From: Bacteroidales bacterium
GTDB taxonomy: Bacteria; Bacteroidota; Bacteroidia; Bacteroidales; P3
NCBI GenBank assembly: GCA_017934545.1
Contig: JAGBJI010000002.1
Location: 62,001 to 126,000 of the forward strand
DNA: 64,000 nt
Reading direction: 5' to 3'
In this document: one piece after another, positions 61,533 through 64,000 of the stretch
How the letters are laid out: every line of letters begins with the position of its first letter
How positions within the stretch are numbered: position 1 is the stretch's first letter
Made by a program: the position numbers and the translations under genes
The notes under the pieces: model-generated
Databases searched by the model: none
The model's input: only the letters and a program-made list of their open reading frames with translations
Told to the model about the DNA's origin: nothing

Positions 61533-62084
61533 ATGGTGTATACGAAGAAGGGCGATGACGGTACTACATCGTTGGTCGGCGGAACCAGAGTGAAAAAATA
61601 CGACATACGGGTTCAGACTTACGGAGAGATAGACCATCTGATAAGTTTGTTAGGATATACGGCTACACATTTAAGACACGACAATTACAGCGGCGAAATA
61701 TTTGTTATTCAGTGCAAGTTGTTCGAAATTGAAAGTATGATAGCATGTGAAAACAGCGAAACATTGTCTAAAGTGGTTCACGTTACGGATATAGACGTTC
61801 AGTATTTGGAAAGAAAAATAGATACTATGAGTGCGGACATTCCTCCTCTGAAAAATTTTATCATACCTTCGGGTTCGCAGACCGTAACATTGCTGAATAT
61901 GGCAAGAACACAGACACGCAGATGCGAGAGATTGGCAGTTGAGTGCAACGAACAGTATCCTCAAGACCCTGTGGTGTTGAAATATCTTAACAGATTAAGC
62001 GATTACTTATTTGTATTGGGACGTATGATTGCCAAACAGAAGCACCGTCCCGAAAAATTCTGGAAAGCACCGGAAAACAATTGA
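61533..62084 (+). CDS. Cob(I)yrinic acid a,c-diamide adenosyltransferase, PduO type
   Basis: A 183-residue PduO-type adenosyltransferase that makes adenosylcobalamin. YTKKGDDGTTSLVGGTRVKK is the ATP-binding N-terminus; TQTRRCERLAVE and YLNRLSDYLFVLGR form the C-terminal substrate region. It is 28 bp after the NifU-domain gene and 48 bp before DUF2795. No cobalamin riboswitch is seen upstream. Confidence 0.94.
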   Translation: MVYTKKGDDGTTSLVGGTRVKKYDIRVQTYGEIDHLISLLGYTATHLRHDNYSGEIFVIQCKLFEIESMIACENSETLSKVVHVTDIDVQYLERKIDTMSADIPPLKNFIIPSGSQTVTLLNMARTQTRRCERLAVECNEQYPQDPVVLKYLNRLSDYLFVLGRMIAKQKHRPEKFWKAPENN

Positions 62085-62132
62085 TATAAATAATTATAAG
62101 TACTAATAATTAATTTTTCAGATTGTAAAATT

Positions 62133-62354
62133 ATGTATTGGACATTGGAATTGGCATCGCATTTGGAAGATGCACCGTGGCCGGCAACGAAAGAAGAGTT
62201 GATAGATTATGCTCAGCGTTCGGGCGCTCCGATGGAAGTGGTGGAGAACCTATCGGAGATTGAGGACGAAGGGGATGTCTACGACTCCATAGAGGATATT
62301 TGGCCGGATTATCCGACAAGAGAAGATTTCTTTTTTGACGATGAAGAATATTAA
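62133..62354 (+). CDS. DUF2795 family small acidic protein
   Basis: A 73-residue acidic protein matching DUF2795: LEDAPWPATKEELIDYAQRS, then EVVENLSEIEDEGDVYDSIE in substance and an acidic end FFFDDEEY. The family is small and of unknown role. It closes the mrp-to-DUF2795 cluster and is followed by a terminator. Confidence 0.85.
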   Translation: MYWTLELASHLEDAPWPATKEELIDYAQRSGAPMEVVENLSEIEDEGDVYDSIEDIWPDYPTREDFFFDDEEY

Positions 62355-62393
62355 ACGGTCGTTAAAATTGTAAAGATGTTTGTTTTGATGTAA

Positions 62394-62438
62394 ACAGATG
62401 TTGATTGAAAAGTCATAAATCAACATCTGTTTTTTCTT
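62394..62438 (+). terminator. Intrinsic terminator after DUF2795
   Basis: ACAGATGTTGATT pairs perfectly with AATCAACATCTGT, loop GAAAAGTCATA, followed by TTTTTTCTTTT. The rest of 62439-62661 holds nothing recognisable. Confidence 0.9.
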
Positions 62439-62661
62439 TTTTATATATTCGTTAAAGTTTTATTTACAAAAGAAAGAATCCCAATGCGGATACACGGCGT
62501 TTTATTTCCCTTTTGTGAAATCAGATTGTGAAGACACTGTGTTTTGTTTATATCCAGCAGAATCTTTTTGTGCAGATAATGCGTTTTGTTTTACGTTTTG
62601 CGGCTTTGTGTTGCGGAAAAAATATACCTTAATATATATAGCGGAATTTTGGTGATAAGAA

Positions 62662-63561
62662 TTAATTGCCGTCAGGGCTTTTTTTCAGAATCTTATCACC
62701 CGCTATAATCAGCAATACTGCACCCAATATCAGCAAAATACCTGATAAAAGCCGCAAGGTAAACATTCCGTCAAAGATGGCAACGGATATGATAACCGCT
62801 GTTACGGGTTCCAATGCACCCATGATTGCCGTCGGCGTGGAACCTGCATAGAAAATGCCGATGTTTAAAAACGTCATGGCAATGACGGTAGGTACACATG
62901 CCGACATGACAATCCAACCCAATGCCTGCCAAGACGGAACCATTATCAAGTGATTTGCTTGTGATGAAAGCGAGTACAAAAATACCGTAAAGGCTGCAAA
63001 TATCATTATATAGAAGGTCATCTTAAACGGAGTGAGCGTCAATTTGGCACGGTTGACTATAACGATGTAAACGGCATAGGTCAAAGAAGACGCCAATACC
63101 AACATGACGCCCGTCAATGACAGTTTGGCGTTGCCGTCGCCTTGATACAAAAGAACGATTCCCGCTATACTCAAAACGATTGCAATGACGGTTGTAAACG
63201 GTGCTTTTTCTTTGAAAAACAATGCCATAATGACGGCGACCATTACAGGATAGGCAAACAAAATAGTGGAGGCTATGCCCGAGTCCATATAGTTGAACGA
63301 AGTGTAAAGCGTCAAGGCGGAAGCGGCGAATATTATGCCCAAAGAGCCGAGAACTTTCAGTTCAAAGGAGTTGATTTTCAATGCAACACGTTTTGCTTTT
63401 AAGATTATGAAAAGTATTGCCACGGCTGCAACAAAGCGGTAAAATATAACGCTTGCAGGGTTCAGCCCTTCTTTGTATAAAAACAATGCTCCCAAAGGGT
63501 TGGTTCCGTATGCCACGGCGGCAATTATTGCCGACAGATAGCCTTTCAGTTTGTCGTTCAT
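62662..63561 (-). CDS. EamA/DMT family transporter
   Basis: A 299-residue drug/metabolite transporter with ten membrane segments in two EamA halves; PLGALFLYKEGLNPASVIFYRFV in substance opens the first and ITFLNIGIFYAGSTPTAIM-like sequence is in the second, followed by LEPVTAVIISVAIF. The substrate is not predictable. Minus strand; a TATCTTTG box is at 63590-63597. Confidence 0.9.
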   Translation of the reverse strand: MNDKLKGYLSAIIAAVAYGTNPLGALFLYKEGLNPASVIFYRFVAAVAILFIILKAKRVALKINSFELKVLGSLGIIFAASALTLYTSFNYMDSGIASTILFAYPVMVAVIMALFFKEKAPFTTVIAIVLSIAGIVLLYQGDGNAKLSLTGVMLVLASSLTYAVYIVIVNRAKLTLTPFKMTFYIMIFAAFTVFLYSLSSQANHLIMVPSWQALGWIVMSACVPTVIAMTFLNIGIFYAGSTPTAIMGALEPVTAVIISVAIFDGMFTLRLLSGILLILGAVLLIIAGDKILKKSPDGN

Positions 63562-63589
63562 AGATGTTTTGTATAAAAATTACGGTTTG

Positions 63590-63597
63590 CAAAGATA
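63590..63597 (-). promoter_or_regulatory. -7 box of the DMT transporter
   Basis: TATCTTTG on the minus strand, 28 bp before the start codon. Confidence 0.55.
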
Positions 63598-63660
63598 CGG
63601 AAATTATGTTTAGGTGACGCCTTTTTGCTTTTCGGCGTTGCTTAAAGCCGCTTGGTTTTT

Positions 63661-63765
63661 GCCCTTTCTGAAAACAATCTCAAAAAAAATAGGTTTTTTC
63701 GGGTAAAAAATCAGATTTTTTGCATTAAAAAACCTATTTTTTTTCAAACTCTTTTCTGAAAGGGC
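63661..63765. repeat. Periodic dyad array P12 (GCCC-bracketed, 5 units)
   Basis: The clearest of the bracketed type. GCCCTTTCTGAAAA (centre 63669), AAAATAGGTTTT (63691), AAAATCAGATTTT (63713), AAAACCTATTTT (63734) and CTTTTCTGAAAGGGC (63757). Period is 21.5-22.5 bp. The element is an inverted repeat about the middle unit: TAGG mirrors CCTA and GCCC mirrors GGGC. Confidence 0.85.
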
Positions 63766-63925
63766 AAAATTGTTTTGCGAAAAAGCAATGTTTATTCAGC
63801 GAAAGGCTAAAAAAATGAGAAGTATTTTTGAAAATAATATTGCCTTTTGTTGCGGTGATGTATAAAAGCAAGTAATAAAAAAGGAGAAATAAAAACACGG
63901 ATTTTTGTATATGAAAAAAAATAGT

Positions 63926-63933
63926 TAACTTTG
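63926..63933 (+). promoter_or_regulatory. -7 box of the last gene
   Basis: TAACTTTG, with TTTG at 63904-63907, 18 bp upstream; the start codon follows at 63977. Confidence 0.6.
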
Positions 63934-63976
63934 CATTTTTGTAACAGAGGAAAATAATAAAATCAAATATACAGAT

Positions 63977-64000
63977 ATGAATAGAAGAACAATTAAGGTT
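63977..64000 (+). CDS. Start of a further gene (partial)
   Basis: ATG at 63977 opens MNRRTIKV and runs off the window. It has a promoter box 43 bp upstream. Too short to identify. Confidence 0.45.

Overview
This 64 kb window is chromosomal DNA of a member of the Bacteroidota, most like the order Bacteroidales. The reasons are a short primary sigma factor of the Bacteroidota type, many promoters with the phylum's TAnnTTTG -7 box (often with a TTTG-like element 19-21 bp upstream), genes of the gliding-associated ABC system (gldF, gldG), ParE-type topoisomerase IV, DUF3822, DUF4159 and DUF2795 family proteins, a family S9 dipeptidyl peptidase IV, and outer-membrane beta-barrels. The DNA is A+T rich and most genes are ordinary housekeeping genes. 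No phage, integrase or transposase gene is visible.

Layout. 1-8.9 kb: the 3' end of parE, a secreted FG-GAP-like protein, a nucleoid-associated protein, queA, ispD, a kinase-RapZ fusion, a membrane-anchored protein, DUF3822, rsmD and yraN. 8.9-16.2 kb: tRNA-Met, a frameshifted TIR-Sel1 gene, two glycosyltransferases, an LptF/G permease, a secreted protein and a YitT protein. 16.4-26.3 kb: lytic transglycosylase, uvrA, a low-molecular-weight phosphatase, smpB, a duplicated thioredoxin-fold protein without CXXC, a second YitT and an oligopeptide-binding lipoprotein. 26.3-29.3 kb is the least ordinary part: an orphan HigA antitoxin, a strongly structured and apparently pseudoknotted RNA, a two-TM membrane protein of unknown family and a CAU tRNA. 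29.3-42.4 kb: efp, a small membrane protein, DPP-IV, tilS, sbcC-sbcD, rsmE, DUF4159 and two outer-membrane barrels. 42.5-50.6 kb: three tRNAs (Ser, Ser, Glu), a nitroreductase, a DUF1697 gene, murB, gldF-gldG-DUF4340 and mgtC. 50.6-57 kb: a six-gene operon for a CDP-3,6-dideoxyhexose (paratose/tyvelose type) with a glycosyltransferase. 57-64 kb: a His-rich zinc exporter, nadD, rpoD, folK, mrp, a NifU-domain protein, cobalamin adenosyltransferase, DUF2795, a DMT transporter and the start of a further gene.

The most unusual signal is a superfamily of non-coding elements. At twelve places the DNA carries arrays of 3-6 short dyad-symmetric units, A/T-tract flanks around a short variable centre (CATATG, TAGG, TCAGA, CCTA, GGACGGTCC and others), with centres spaced about 21-22 bp apart, two turns of B-DNA. 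Eleven arrays are intergenic. One lies inside an open reading frame (54172-54234), where its 21-bp period reads as a heptad in a sugar-nucleotide epimerase; that copy matches an intergenic copy at 43060-43120 at 60 of 61 positions. A separate cluster of seven TGATACAC boxes sits at 1609-1763.

The genes fit a free-living or host-associated Gram-negative with LPS/O-antigen synthesis (rfb genes, glycosyltransferases, LptF/G), tRNA modification (queA, tilS with a likely lysidine-requiring tRNA), DNA repair (uvrA, sbcCD) and Fe-S cluster handling (mrp with a NifU domain).
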